A DNA stretch of 64,000 nt from Oceanobacter sp. (GTDB lineage: Bacteria; Pseudomonadota; Gammaproteobacteria; Pseudomonadales; Oceanobacteraceae). The DNA lies in contig NVWL01000002.1 in the NCBI GenBank assembly GCA_002733645.1, positions 62,001 through 126,000 on the forward strand, written 5' to 3'. Below the pieces are notes generated by a model. The model did not search any database, was not told the DNA's origin, and saw only the letters and a program-made list of their open reading frames with translations. Within the stretch, counting starts at the first letter, position 1, and each line of letters begins with the position of its first letter. The position numbers were made by a program, and so were the translations under genes. Below are positions 55,190 through 64,000 of the stretch, one piece after another.

Positions 55190-55948
55190 ATGTCTGAGCT
55201 AGCAATAATGCAGGCTGCATTTGCCCGAGATTTACGCACAAGCGGTCATGAACAGTTCTCAGATGCTCCTGGGATGTCCATTTATCGTGAGTTGTTTTTC
55301 AATAATATTTGCGGCTTTATTGATGGCGCTTTTCCTGTATGCGCAGATGTTGTGGGAGAAGAAGGCTGGAGGTCTCTCTGTAGAGATTTCTTTTCGAGCT
55401 ACTCGTGCGATACGCCTTTATTTTTGAAGATATCTGAAGAGTTTTTAGCATACCTTCAAGCTCGCCCTGAGCTTTACCAAGACTTTCCTTATCTTGCTGA
55501 ATTAGCCCATTACGAATGGTTGGAGCTGGCTGTTGATGTGATGGAGGATGTTGATACGCCAGAGATTGATGGTGGGGATGTCGTTAATGGAATTCCTGTC
55601 GTTACTCCCGCGTTAATGACGGCTTGTTATCATTATCCTGTGCATCGAATCAGTGTAGAGACTTTAGTGACGGCTGGAGGGGGAGTCGGAGGGATAGTTG
55701 AGGAGATTTCCGGGTTTATTGTTTATCGTAATTCGGATGATTTAGTAAAGTTTGTTGCGTGTAACCCTATGACTCTCGCGATTATGGAGCACCTTTTGGC
55801 GGGGGAGCAATTAACAGGCAAAGACGCTGTGTTGGCTGTGCTTAGTATGATGGGACTTGCAGATAATGACGTTGCCATTAATGGTGGTATCGAAATACTG
55901 AACACATGGTTCTCTCAGGGGATCTTATTGGGTGCTGCAAAGCACTGA
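55190..55948 (+). CDS. hvfC: DUF2063 RiPP maturation partner
   Basis: 252 residues, starting directly after the hvfB stop. The N-terminal DUF2063 domain shows MQAAFARDLRTS and MSIYRELFFNNICGFIDGAFPVCADVVGEEGW, the family signature. The C-terminal part is less conserved and is likely the leader-recognition module. HvfC/BufC-type proteins bind the precursor and are required with the MNIO. No DoxX-like membrane gene follows, unlike in some other bufferin operons. Confidence 0.92.
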   Translation: MSELAIMQAAFARDLRTSGHEQFSDAPGMSIYRELFFNNICGFIDGAFPVCADVVGEEGWRSLCRDFFSSYSCDTPLFLKISEEFLAYLQARPELYQDFPYLAELAHYEWLELAVDVMEDVDTPEIDGGDVVNGIPVVTPALMTACYHYPVHRISVETLVTAGGGVGGIVEEISGFIVYRNSDDLVKFVACNPMTLAIMEHLLAGEQLTGKDAVLAVLSMMGLADNDVAINGGIEILNTWFSQGILLGAAKH

Positions 55949-56007
55949 TGATTCTGAGATGATGCTTTTCAAATGACGTTAAGACTCACGAATAGCGAGA
56001 AAGATTG

Positions 56008-56736
56008 GTGATCCCATCCTTAGTTAAGAGCGCACCTTCAATAATAGCCACCACTGCTGTTATAGCGTTTACCGTGCCAGTTAATGCGGCTGAAGATTAC
56101 GATCCGTTTGAAAAAACCAATCGTAAAATCTTTGCGTTTAATGATTACCTTGATCGTAATCTCCTTGTGCCAGTGGCCAAGGGGTACAATGCAATTACGC
56201 CAAGAGTCGTAAATAACGGCATTTCGAATGCCTACTCCAACGCATTAGAGCCGTTGACGACCGTTAACGATGTGGCTCAGCTGAAGTTTGGTCGAGGAGT
56301 AACGGCTGTATCCCGGTTTGTTGTTAATAGCACGGTAGGATTTTTTGGTGTGTTTGATGTGGCGAGTAAAATTGGTTTGCCAGCGCATAAAGAAGACTTC
56401 GGGCAGACCCTAGGGTATTGGGGAGTAGGGAATGGGCCTTATTTGGTGCTTCCTTTATTTGGTCCTCGAACTCTTCGGCATACGGTAGGCCACGTCGGGG
56501 ATTACTACACAGGAATGTCGTACACTTATTTCGGTGATAATTTAGGCGAAGACGCACTAATGTTCGGGTTGAAAGGTTTGGATCTTAGGGCTAGCTTGCT
56601 CGGTTCTGAAGAGTTCATTACTGGGGATCGTTACTTATTTATTCGTAGTGCTTATCTTCAGAATCAGGAATATCAGGTTAATGATGGTGTTGATGAGAAC
56701 GAATTTGAAGATGAGTTCGGTCTTTTTGATGAGTAG
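56008..56736 (+). CDS. mlaA: MlaA/VacJ-family protein without obvious lipobox
   Basis: 242 residues from GTG 56008 (an upstream TTG is possible). MlaA signature: AAEDYDPFEKTNRKIFAFNDYLDRN, VVNSTVGFFGVFDVASK, EDFGQTLGYWGVGNGPYLVLPLFGP. MlaA removes misplaced phospholipids from the outer leaflet together with porins and MlaC. The N-terminus has a hydrophobic signal ending in PVNAAE, which suits signal peptidase I; no Cys lipobox is visible, unlike E. coli MlaA. A strong terminator follows. Confidence 0.9.
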   Translation: MIPSLVKSAPSIIATTAVIAFTVPVNAAEDYDPFEKTNRKIFAFNDYLDRNLLVPVAKGYNAITPRVVNNGISNAYSNALEPLTTVNDVAQLKFGRGVTAVSRFVVNSTVGFFGVFDVASKIGLPAHKEDFGQTLGYWGVGNGPYLVLPLFGPRTLRHTVGHVGDYYTGMSYTYFGDNLGEDALMFGLKGLDLRASLLGSEEFITGDRYLFIRSAYLQNQEYQVNDGVDENEFEDEFGLFDE

Positions 56737-56774
56737 GTATTTCTATCTATCACTGTGTTTCTTTAAAAACAGAT

Positions 56775-56804
56775 AAAAAAGGCCTCTAAATAGAGGCCTT
56801 TTTT
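56775..56804. terminator. Bidirectional intrinsic terminator
   Basis: AAAAAAGGCCTCTA-AA-TAGAGGCCTTTTTT: a symmetric hairpin with A- and T-tracts between mlaA (+) and the DAHP synthase gene (-). Confidence 0.94.
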
Positions 56805-56819
56805 ATGTTTGTCATTTAA

Positions 56820-58151
56820 TTACTTGCGGCGAGTAGGGAGTACGCTTTTTAGCTTCTCATGCATTTTGCGAATTGCGTCTTCAGTTTCTTCCCAGCCGAT
56901 GCAGCCGTCAGTTACTGATAAGCCGTATTCAAGATCATCCAGGTTCGCCGGAATATTTTGGCGGCCATGTTTGATGTTGGATTCAATCATTAAACCAACG
57001 ATGGACTTGTTGCCTTCCAGAATTTGGTTGGTAACGTTATCCATTACTAGTGGCTGCAATGCCGGGTTTTTGTTCGAGTTTTCATGGCTGCAATCAATCA
57101 TGATATTGGCTGCTAGGTCTGACTTTTCTAACGCTTCCTCAGCAATTTTAACGTTGACTGAGTCGTAGTTTGGCTTGCCACCGCCGCCGCGCAATACTAC
57201 GTGAGCGTATGGGTTGCCCTTGGTCGATACGATAGATACTTGGCCGGATTGATCAATACCCAAGAAGCGGTGCGGGTTAGCTGCCGACTTCAGTGCGTTG
57301 GTGGCCACGGTAAGGCTACCGTCGGTGCCATTTTTAAAGCCTACCGCTGATGATAACCCAGAGGCCATTTCGCGGTGGGTTTGTGATTCAGTCGTTCGGG
57401 CGCCAATGGCTGACCATGCAATCAAATCTTGAACATACTGAGGCGAGATTGGATCAAGCGCTTCTGTTGATAGAGGTAAGCCCAGCTCAGAAAGATCCAA
57501 TAACAGACGGCGGGCAATGTGCAGGCCGTCCTGAATCTTAAAGGTGTCGTTCATGTAGGGGTCGTTGATTAAGCCTTTCCAGCCAACCGTGGTACGTGGT
57601 TTTTCAAAGTACACTCGCATAACTAGGTAGATGGTGTCGCTGACTTCTTCAGCGAGATCGCGTAAGCGTTCGGCGTATTCTTTGGCGGCATCGACATCAT
57701 GAATTGAACACGGGCCGACCACAGCGAAGATGCGGTGATCGCTGCCATCGAGAATGTTGCGAATGACTTCACGCCCTTTTGTTACGCTAGTTACCGCAGA
57801 TTCTGAAATAGGCATTTCTTTTTTCAGTTGTTGCGGTGTGATTAGTGGCGCTATGGATTCAATGTTTAAGTCTTCTACGCGATTGTCAGTCATGGTTTTA
57901 CTACCTGTATTTTCTGCAATTGGCTTTGCCAGTTTGTTATTGGCTTTAAAATTGTCTGTGGATTCGTGTTGAGAAGACGCTGCTTTGAGCGCTCCTTTGG
58001 TGATGTTCTCAATTTGATTTTGACGCCCCAGAGGTGGAGAGTTGCCCCACTGAGAGACTGCTGCCGCAGTTAAAGGCCAGCCGTCTTCCGAGCAGGCCTT
58101 CGCGATTGCACTTTTGGTTTTAAAGTAGGATACAACGTCGGCTGTCTTCAT
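56820..58151 (-). CDS. aroF: Cro-like HTH domain fused to DAHP synthase (class I)
   Basis: 443 residues from ATG 58151. Residues 1-58 (ADVVSYFKTKSAIAKAC, AAAVSQWGNSPPLGRQ, ENITKGALKA) match the Cro-type helix-turn-helix of P22-like Cro repressors. A 28-residue linker leads to a full DAHP synthase from Met87, showing VVGPCSIHD, KPRTTVGWKGLINDPYM, VVLRGGGGKPNYD and MIDCSHENSNK. An internal start at 57893 would give a normal-length 357-residue enzyme, with only a weak ribosome site. DAHP synthase makes the first shikimate intermediate. The frame is continuous without a stop, so either a fusion or two products are possible. The aroF/G/H type is not settled. Confidence 0.88.
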   Translation of the reverse strand: MKTADVVSYFKTKSAIAKACSEDGWPLTAAAVSQWGNSPPLGRQNQIENITKGALKAASSQHESTDNFKANNKLAKPIAENTGSKTMTDNRVEDLNIESIAPLITPQQLKKEMPISESAVTSVTKGREVIRNILDGSDHRIFAVVGPCSIHDVDAAKEYAERLRDLAEEVSDTIYLVMRVYFEKPRTTVGWKGLINDPYMNDTFKIQDGLHIARRLLLDLSELGLPLSTEALDPISPQYVQDLIAWSAIGARTTESQTHREMASGLSSAVGFKNGTDGSLTVATNALKSAANPHRFLGIDQSGQVSIVSTKGNPYAHVVLRGGGGKPNYDSVNVKIAEEALEKSDLAANIMIDCSHENSNKNPALQPLVMDNVTNQILEGNKSIVGLMIESNIKHGRQNIPANLDDLEYGLSVTDGCIGWEETEDAIRKMHEKLKSVLPTRRK

Positions 58152-58194
58152 AGTCTCAGATTAAGTTATCTTAGTATGAAGTCAGGATATGAAC

Positions 58195-58217
58195 TTAACT
58201 TTATTAAGTAAAGTTAA
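58195..58217. promoter_or_regulatory. Perfect inverted repeat upstream of DAHP synthase gene
   Basis: TTAACTTTA-N5-TAAAGTTAA, a 9-bp perfect stem, lies 44 bases upstream of the Cro-DAHP start and just after the HTH gene. No U-tract follows on the minus strand, so it fits an operator better than a terminator. Confidence 0.6.
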
Positions 58218-58220
58218 TTT

Positions 58221-58397
58221 TTAGCGAAGTTTGGCTTGGATCTCTTTGAATTTCTCAACGTTAGGGCGTTCGAATAACATAGGTTGTGCTTTTCCGGTGC
58301 TGTCGAGCAAGCCTTCTTTGGCGTATCGCTTGACGGTGACAGGTTTGATTTCAAGGAATGTGGCAACTTCTTCGATGGTCATTAGTTGTTCTGACAT
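58221..58397 (-). CDS. Small excisionase/MerR-like HTH protein (58 residues)
   Basis: The protein reads MSEQLMTIEEVATFLEIKPV, then TVKRYAKEGLLDSTGK and ends VEKFKEIQAKLR. The pattern xTIEEVAxFLxIKxVTVxRYxxEGLL is a helix-turn-helix of the excisionase/MerR (HTH_17) type. A start ATG is preceded by GAGAGG. It is too short to have another domain. It lies directly upstream of the Cro-DAHP synthase gene on the same strand, with an inverted repeat in the 69-base gap. Confidence 0.85.
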   Translation of the reverse strand: MSEQLMTIEEVATFLEIKPVTVKRYAKEGLLDSTGKAQPMLFERPNVEKFKEIQAKLR

Positions 58398-58528
58398 GGC
58401 TTGGCCTCTCTTTGGGTCTGTCTTCTGATCTGTTTTTGGTGGTGTGTTGTGGCAATGAGAGAAGTCTAGTTGGTCGTATTAAAGATGCGAGAAGGTAGGT
58501 TTGATGTTTTGATTGTGGCGCCTGACTA

Positions 58529-58548
58529 GACTGACATCCGTGTCGGTC
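58529..58548 (-). terminator. Possible hairpin after TSUP gene
   Basis: GACCGACA-N4-TGTCAGTC (one mismatch) lies just past the stop codon of the sulfite-exporter-like gene on the minus strand. It lacks a U-run, so it is only a possible terminator. Confidence 0.3.
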
Positions 58549-58553
58549 TGTAA

Positions 58554-59327
58554 TTAGAAGATCATGTAGCGAATGCCCATGCCCAGTAAGAGGGTCGCGA
58601 GGGCGGTGCGGAGTATGGCATCGGGAACCTTCCTGCTCAGTAGGCTACCTAAATGGATGGCTGGTATTGAGCCAACCAGTAGCGCTCCTAGCAGCATGAA
58701 GTCCACATTGCCCATGGCCATGTGGATAGCGCCTGCGGCCAGTGTTAGGGGGACGGCGTGCGCAATGTCGGTGCCTACAATGTGAGTGCCGCGTAAGGCA
58801 GGGTAAAGAATCATTAAGATGGCGGTGCCAATTGCTCCCGCTCCTACGGATGATAAGGTGACAAAAACACCCAGAAGCACACCCATAACGATGGTTGCGT
58901 GGGGGCGCAAATGTGCCAGTCGTCCGGCAGACCTGGCAGTAGCGAAATCTTGTATTTTTTTACGCATCAAAATAACGATGGCAGTTAGCGTGAGCATAAT
59001 GCCAAGCGCATTTTTAAGCAGGTGGCCGTAATCCTCTGCTCCGGTGAAAAAAGTACTTAGCAAATAGCCGGTGATAAGTGCCGAAGGGAGGCTGCCTATT
59101 GCTAGAAGCTTTACTAGTCCCCATTTGATGTGACGTTGCTGATGGTGGCTGTAAGCACCGCTTGCTTTTGTTAATCCGGCATAGAGTAAATCGGTCCCAA
59201 CAGCAGTGTGCGCGGGAAAGCCAAAGGATAGGAGAAGTGGGGTCATGAGTGCGCCACCACCAATTCCTGTTACGCCAACAACTAAGCCGACGGCAGCTCC
59301 GGCGGCGATATATAACAAAATATCCAT
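58554..59327 (-). CDS. TSUP-family (TauE/SafE) permease
   Basis: 257 residues with about eight hydrophobic segments. GVTGIGGGALMTPLLLSFGFPAHTAVGTDLLYAGLTKASGA is the family's first repeat, and VTLSSVGAGAIGTAILMILYP with GTDIAHAVPLTLAAG forms the second. TSUP proteins carry sulfite, taurine-derived or other organosulfur anions. Its divergent neighbour is cysB and cysH follows, so a sulfur-related substrate is likely by context. Confidence 0.9.
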   Translation of the reverse strand: MDILLYIAAGAAVGLVVGVTGIGGGALMTPLLLSFGFPAHTAVGTDLLYAGLTKASGAYSHHQQRHIKWGLVKLLAIGSLPSALITGYLLSTFFTGAEDYGHLLKNALGIMLTLTAIVILMRKKIQDFATARSAGRLAHLRPHATIVMGVLLGVFVTLSSVGAGAIGTAILMILYPALRGTHIVGTDIAHAVPLTLAAGAIHMAMGNVDFMLLGALLVGSIPAIHLGSLLSRKVPDAILRTALATLLLGMGIRYMIF

Positions 59328-59532
59328 TAATTCGACTACATTAATACTGTGAGACTATATAGAAGGCGACAATGTAGTCGCTGTCATCTATTCTGGAAAG
59401 GAATATTTGTTTATATTTTTATAACTAATTATTCAGTTTTGATTCTGCTTGGGGCATGGTTGCTTCGCAGTGTTGGAGTGTTAGCGGCACGTTGTTAAGA
59501 AGTTTGCTGCGCTGGTGAGTCATTTAATGTGA

Positions 59533-60528
<996 letters not shown>

Positions 60529-60538
60529 TTTTTTTGTA

Positions 60539-61264
60539 TTAACCTTTCGAGATGATATTACCTGCATGAAGTCCGCACTCTTTGTGCGTGGCTTCTTCCC
60601 ACCACCATCGGCCTTCGCGTTCGTGTTGGTTTGGTAGGACTGGGCGAGTACACGGCTCGCAGCCGATGCTTGTAAAGCCTTGCTCATGTAGCTTATTAAA
60701 AGGCACATCAAACAATCGAATGTATTCCCACACTTGAGATGACGTCCAGTTCGCCAGTGGGTTGTACTTCGTTAAGTTGCCACTTAGTCCCTTGAATGTG
60801 GTATCTGCTTCGACAATGTTGACGTCGGAGCGGGTGGGGCTTTGGTCTTTACGCTGACCCGTTATCCAAGCATCAAGCGTGGAGAGTTTTTGGCGAAGCG
60901 GAGTGATTTTACGGATGCCGCAACATTCTTGGTGGCCATCTTCAAAGAAGCTGTATAGCCCTTTTTCTTTAACGAAAGATTGAAGGCTGGCTTGCTCTGG
61001 TGTGCGTACATCTATACGAATACCGTAATGTTTGCTGACTTCCTCAATAAAACGATAGGTTTCAGGGTGGAGGCGACCGGTGTCTAGTGTAAATATATCG
61101 GCATTGGGGTTCAGCTTGACGGCCATGTCAACAAGGATAACGTCTTCAGCGCCACTGAAAGAGACACCTATAGTGCTGTGTTGCTCAAAAGCGTGACGAA
61201 TAATATCTTTAGGTCTGCTCTCGGCGAAGCCAGTGTTTAATGCTTCAAAGTCGGTAGGGGCCAT
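60539..61264 (-). CDS. cysH: Assimilatory adenylyl-sulfate (APS-type) reductase CysH
   Basis: 241 residues from ATG 61264 with AGGAAA upstream; an in-frame ATG at 61321 would add residues outside the family. The [11 protein letters not shown] and [10 protein letters not shown] motifs provide four Cys for a [4Fe-4S] cluster, which marks the APS-using type rather than the E. coli PAPS type. The catalytic Cys sits in KECGLH near the C-terminus. It makes sulfite for cysteine synthesis, with electrons from thioredoxin. It lies tail to tail with cysB. Confidence 0.93.
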   Translation of the reverse strand: MAPTDFEALNTGFAESRPKDIIRHAFEQHSTIGVSFSGAEDVILVDMAVKLNPNADIFTLDTGRLHPETYRFIEEVSKHYGIRIDVRTPEQASLQSFVKEKGLYSFFEDGHQECCGIRKITPLRQKLSTLDAWITGQRKDQSPTRSDVNIVEADTTFKGLSGNLTKYNPLANWTSSQVWEYIRLFDVPFNKLHEQGFTSIGCEPCTRPVLPNQHEREGRWWWEEATHKECGLHAGNIISKG

Positions 61265-61441
61265 GCTGAGTTTCCTAAGTGTTTGATAAAAAATTATTTT
61301 ATCATGGGCTTGATAGGTCAAATAAGACTAAAAACGAATATTCTTAGTCTGTGAAGTGATTTTGGGCAACATTGGTTGTTTTTGAAAAAGCTTCTGGCTA
61401 GAGTACCGGCTTTTATATTGTCCTGAATCGTTGGAGTATCC

Positions 61442-62059
61442 ATGGAAATCGCATGTTTAGATCTAGAGGGTGTACTGGTTCCTGAAATTTGGATCGAGTT
61501 TGCTAATAAAACTGGCATTGAAGAATTGAAAGCGACCACGCGCGATATTCCAGATTACGACGTGTTAATGAAGCAGCGTTTGGCGCTACTGGATCAGCAC
61601 GGTTTTAAGTTGCAGGATATTCAGGATGTTATTGCCACGCTTTCGCCATTAGAAGGCGCTGCTGAATTTGTTAACTGGTTACGTGAGCGTTTCCAGGTAA
61701 TTATTCTGTCTGATACGTTTTATGAATTTTCTCAGCCGCTAATGCGTCAGTTGGGCTTTCCTACGTTATTTTGTCACCGTCTCGTGACGAATGATGAAGG
61801 TCGGGTTGTGGATTATAAATTACGTCAGGCTGATCCTAAGCGCCAGTCTATCCGTGCTTTGCAGACAATTTATTATCGTACAATTGCGGCTGGTGATTCT
61901 TATAACGATACTACTATGTTGGCTGAAGCCGATGCGGGCATTTTGTTTCATGCGCCGCAAAACGTGATAGAAGAATTTCCGCAATTCCCAGCTGTGCATA
62001 CATTTGAAGAACTCAAGAAAGAGTTTATCAAAGCGAGTAATCGCGACTTAACACTTTAA
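61442..62059 (+). CDS. thrH: ThrH: phosphoserine phosphatase / homoserine phosphotransferase
   Basis: 205 residues of the HAD superfamily. DLEGVLVPEIWIEFANKTG holds the first motif (Asp nucleophile), VIILSDTFYEF the second (Ser/Thr), and AGDSYNDTTMLAEADAGI the acidic motif. This is the ThrH pattern known from Pseudomonas, which can move phosphate from phosphoserine to homoserine. The start is an ATG after GGAGTATCC. It is divergent from cysH with a 177-base gap holding both promoters. Confidence 0.93.
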   Translation: MEIACLDLEGVLVPEIWIEFANKTGIEELKATTRDIPDYDVLMKQRLALLDQHGFKLQDIQDVIATLSPLEGAAEFVNWLRERFQVIILSDTFYEFSQPLMRQLGFPTLFCHRLVTNDEGRVVDYKLRQADPKRQSIRALQTIYYRTIAAGDSYNDTTMLAEADAGILFHAPQNVIEEFPQFPAVHTFEELKKEFIKASNRDLTL

Positions 62060-62123
62060 ACCCAATCTTCAGCACGCATCCAATTTATATGGTTGGCTTG
62101 AGTGTATGGGGTTGTGTTGCGAA

Positions 62124-62149
62124 GTGGTGTTGTGAGGTGGTGTTGTGAG
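62124..62149 (+). repeat. 13-bp tandem repeat, two copies
   Basis: GTGGTGTTGTGAG occurs twice in direct tandem in the spacer between thrH and pabB. Confidence 0.9.
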
Positions 62150-62172
62150 GTGAGTAGCGGAGTAATGTGGCG

Positions 62173-62192
62173 GGGTGCCTAAAAAGGCACCC
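62173..62192. terminator. Hairpin between thrH and pabB
   Basis: GGGTGCCT-AAAA-AGGCACCC is an 8-bp perfect stem between convergent genes. There is no U-run after the stem on either strand, so it may be a factor-dependent or weak terminator. Confidence 0.5.
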
Positions 62193-62212
62193 TGTTAACC
62201 CTCTAGCTTTAC

Positions 62213-63496
62213 TTATAAGGGGGTGTCTAATATTTGCTGAACCTTGTTGAATATTTCTTGATATTCGCTCTCTAGCTCACTGTCGATAACTATGCCGCCA
62301 CCACCCCAGCATACGGCCCCTTCTTTTTTGGCTTCGATGGTTCTGATTAAAATATTGAAGTCGCAGATTCCTCTGTCATCTATATAGCCAAACGATCCGC
62401 AATAGGCGCCACGAGGTTGCGCTTCTAATTCTTTGATTATCTCCATAGCGCGTTTTTTCGGCGCTCCCGTAATTGACCCACCTGGAAATATATCCCTGAT
62501 CGCGTCGATCAGTATGGTGTCGGGTTTAAGTTTTGCGCTTATCGTTGAGACGAGGTGGTGTACGTTGTGATGAGATTCAAGCTCGTAGAGTTTTTCAACC
62601 TTTACGCTATGCGGTAGGGCATGAATGCTTAAGTCGTTGCGTAGTAGGTCAACGATCATGAGATTTTCCGCTTGGTTTTTAATGCTTGCTGTTAAATCTG
62701 CGGCATTTTGTCTATCTATCGATAAGTTATTACTTCGTGGTGCTGTACCTTTAATTGGGCTGGTCGTTAATTCTTGGCCGTTGATGCGTATTAACCTTTC
62801 TGGTGACACGCTAAATATAGTTCTGTCGTTTCTTTTTATATAGCACGCGTGTCGCCCATTAAACTTAGTTAATAGTGGGTAAGGAGAGGCGTTGGTTAAA
62901 TTGTCGTTACATATAAAAGGCATTGCGAGATTGATTTGATAGGTATCCCCGCTGGCAAGATAGTTTTTAACGCGGTTGAAGGCCTTGTTGTATTGAGTTT
63001 TGCCCCATCTATGTGCCCATGTTCTTGTTTTGGTTGCTTGAGTTGTGTTGCTTGAAAGTTTGATAGCGCTATTGAGCTCGTCCTTAATGGATGAGAGCTC
63101 GCTTGGATTTAGATCATAGAGAGACTGGGCTGTGCAGGTGTCGCTTTCTGTGTCTATTAATATGCTGAAGTTGAAATACGAAAAACTCTTGTTGATCGCG
63201 GGCTGATCGTTAGGGTAGTCAATGACACCAAGCCAGCCTGAAATGAACCCTCCGCTACTGTGAGTTTCTGTGCTTACACGGGTATTTGTTAGAGTGTTGA
63301 ATCCAGTGTCTGGTGAAAGTGTGAGTGTGTAAGCTGAGCCTGAGCCTGAGGCTTTTGGCTCAGTAGGATCACTGCTTAATGTCAGTGAATTGTAATGCTG
63401 ATGTGCTGTGGTAGTCGGGAATAGGGCACATTGCGTTAAAAAATGCACAGATTTCAATAAGTTAGCTGCTGAGATGTTTAGATTGTAGGTGAACAT
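62213..63496 (-). CDS. pabB: Aminodeoxychorismate synthase component I
   Basis: 427 residues of the chorismate-binding family. Landmarks: SGDTYQINLAMPF, FSVSPERLIRINGQELTTSPIKGTAPR, ENLMIVDLLRNDLS, FPGGSITGAPKKRAMEIIKELE and GAYCGSFGYID. These fit PabB (Lys in TSPIKGTAPR) over anthranilate synthase TrpE, which reads differently there. It converts chorismate for folate synthesis with PabA. Neither PabA nor PabC is in the window. Confidence 0.9.
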   Translation of the reverse strand: MFTYNLNISAANLLKSVHFLTQCALFPTTTAHQHYNSLTLSSDPTEPKASGSGSAYTLTLSPDTGFNTLTNTRVSTETHSSGGFISGWLGVIDYPNDQPAINKSFSYFNFSILIDTESDTCTAQSLYDLNPSELSSIKDELNSAIKLSSNTTQATKTRTWAHRWGKTQYNKAFNRVKNYLASGDTYQINLAMPFICNDNLTNASPYPLLTKFNGRHACYIKRNDRTIFSVSPERLIRINGQELTTSPIKGTAPRSNNLSIDRQNAADLTASIKNQAENLMIVDLLRNDLSIHALPHSVKVEKLYELESHHNVHHLVSTISAKLKPDTILIDAIRDIFPGGSITGAPKKRAMEIIKELEAQPRGAYCGSFGYIDDRGICDFNILIRTIEAKKEGAVCWGGGGIVIDSELESEYQEIFNKVQQILDTPL

Positions 63497-63816
63497 TTTA
63501 AGCCATTTTGAATTGCAGGATGAAATCTAACTGATTGATTTTAAAAGATTTTACATTATTTCTTTACCGTGATTATACATGGGGTGGGGTTAAAGAAGCT
63601 ATTCTCCGTAACTTCTTGTAAAAAAATGGTAGACAAGTGGAAAACAACATAATAGATTGGTTGCAAGTCTCGTGTAGCGGGGCTTAATTGAAACACCTTA
63701 GGGTGTAAATCAATGTTTGATGTATGAGTGACTCAATGATGAGAATCTTGTATATTAAGCGAACGGGTAAATGACCCGCTGTACTACACAAAAAAAATAA
63801 TCGGAGTGTGCACATA
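63497..63816. other. Intergenic region upstream of FilA-like gene
   Basis: 320 bases, AT-rich. Contains short hairpins (ACACC-TTAG-GGTGT near 63695 and CGGGT-AAATG-ACCCG near 63763) and a ribosome site before the last gene. Promoters for pabB (-) and the partial gene (+) must lie here. No gene is seen. Confidence 0.5.
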
Positions 63817-64000
63817 ATGAAATTCCTCAAGAAAGCTTCTCTTGCTGCGTCAATCGCTGCTGTATCTTTCGCTGCAAATGCTGAATTGGTAGCAATGGAC
63901 GAAATGTCTATGGCTGCTGCAACTGGTCAGGCTGGTATCGATCTAGATATTTCTTTGACTGGTACTGATGCAATTACTATCGGTGAAATTTTATACACTG
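63817..64000 (+). CDS. Secreted FilA-like protein, N-terminal part (3' truncated by window)
   Basis: 61 codons visible, running off the end. A signal peptide (KFLKKASLAASIAAVSFAANA) is followed by AAATGQAGIDLDISLTG, the ATGQAGI-type opening found in proteins annotated as putative pilus-system FilA-like or DUF6160 proteins of marine gammaproteobacteria. GGAG lies ten bases before the start. The rest of the gene is outside the window, so no more can be said. Confidence 0.75.
   Translation, partial: MKFLKKASLAASIAAVSFAANAELVAMDEMSMAAATGQAGIDLDISLTGTDAITIGEILYT

Overview
The window looks like chromosomal DNA of a marine gammaproteobacterium, probably of the Oceanospirillales type. The case rests on gene content: dnaX-ybaB-recR-rnd-ycgL-ycgN in one run, MiaE, EpmC, Xni, ThrH, a YbfE-like protein, RhlB, HrpA and a CysB/CysH pair. 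Base composition looks moderate. No complete insertion sequence, prophage, CRISPR array, tRNA or rRNA was seen. The genus is inference only.

Layout. 1-7.8 kb: the end of a MoxR ATPase, then a DUF58 protein and a TgpA-type transglutaminase, two thioredoxin-fold proteins, a chemoreceptor and a MOSC protein. 7.8-17.3 kb: MATE exporter, EF-P hydroxylase, RhlB helicase, a repeat-bearing lipoprotein, a hydrolase, a TorF-like porin, an M14 peptidase, an Atm1-type ABC exporter and Xni. 17.4-22.9 kb: thioesterase, MiaE, a 58-residue gene, a hydrolase, a DMP19 protein, a chalcone-isomerase-like protein and a REC-HK-REC hybrid kinase. 22.9-31.4 kb: Lon-like protease, YbfE-like RHH protein, 4.5S RNA, dnaX, ybaB, recR, rnd, ycgL, ycgN.

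31.7-48 kb is the most remarkable block. Sixteen same-strand genes run from a three-TM/winged-helix protein through a vWA membrane protein, a MoxR ATPase and a CoxE-like vWA protein into beta-barrel-like, redoxin-like and TPR proteins (two TPR proteins are lipoproteins). It ends with an ExbB/TolQ-like channel, two ExbD/TolR-like proteins and a TonB/AgmX-like protein, closed by a strong terminator. It resembles the energised core of the Myxococcus Agl-Glt envelope machine, here with MoxR/vWA assembly factors. The first ExbD has Asn where the proton-carrying Asp is expected; the second keeps Asp.

48-64 kb: FadD, HrpA, a compact copper-type RiPP operon (HvfA/bufferin precursor with nine EGKCG motifs, DUF692 maturase, DUF2063 partner), MlaA, a DAHP synthase whose reading frame carries an N-terminal Cro-like HTH domain, a 58-residue excisionase-like HTH gene, and a sulfur set (TSUP permease, CysB, APS-type reductase CysH). 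ThrH, PabB and the start of a secreted FilA-like protein follow.

A recurring oddity is the 15-bp (five-codon) in-frame tandem repeat, seen in at least five unrelated genes including dnaX and the RiPP precursor.
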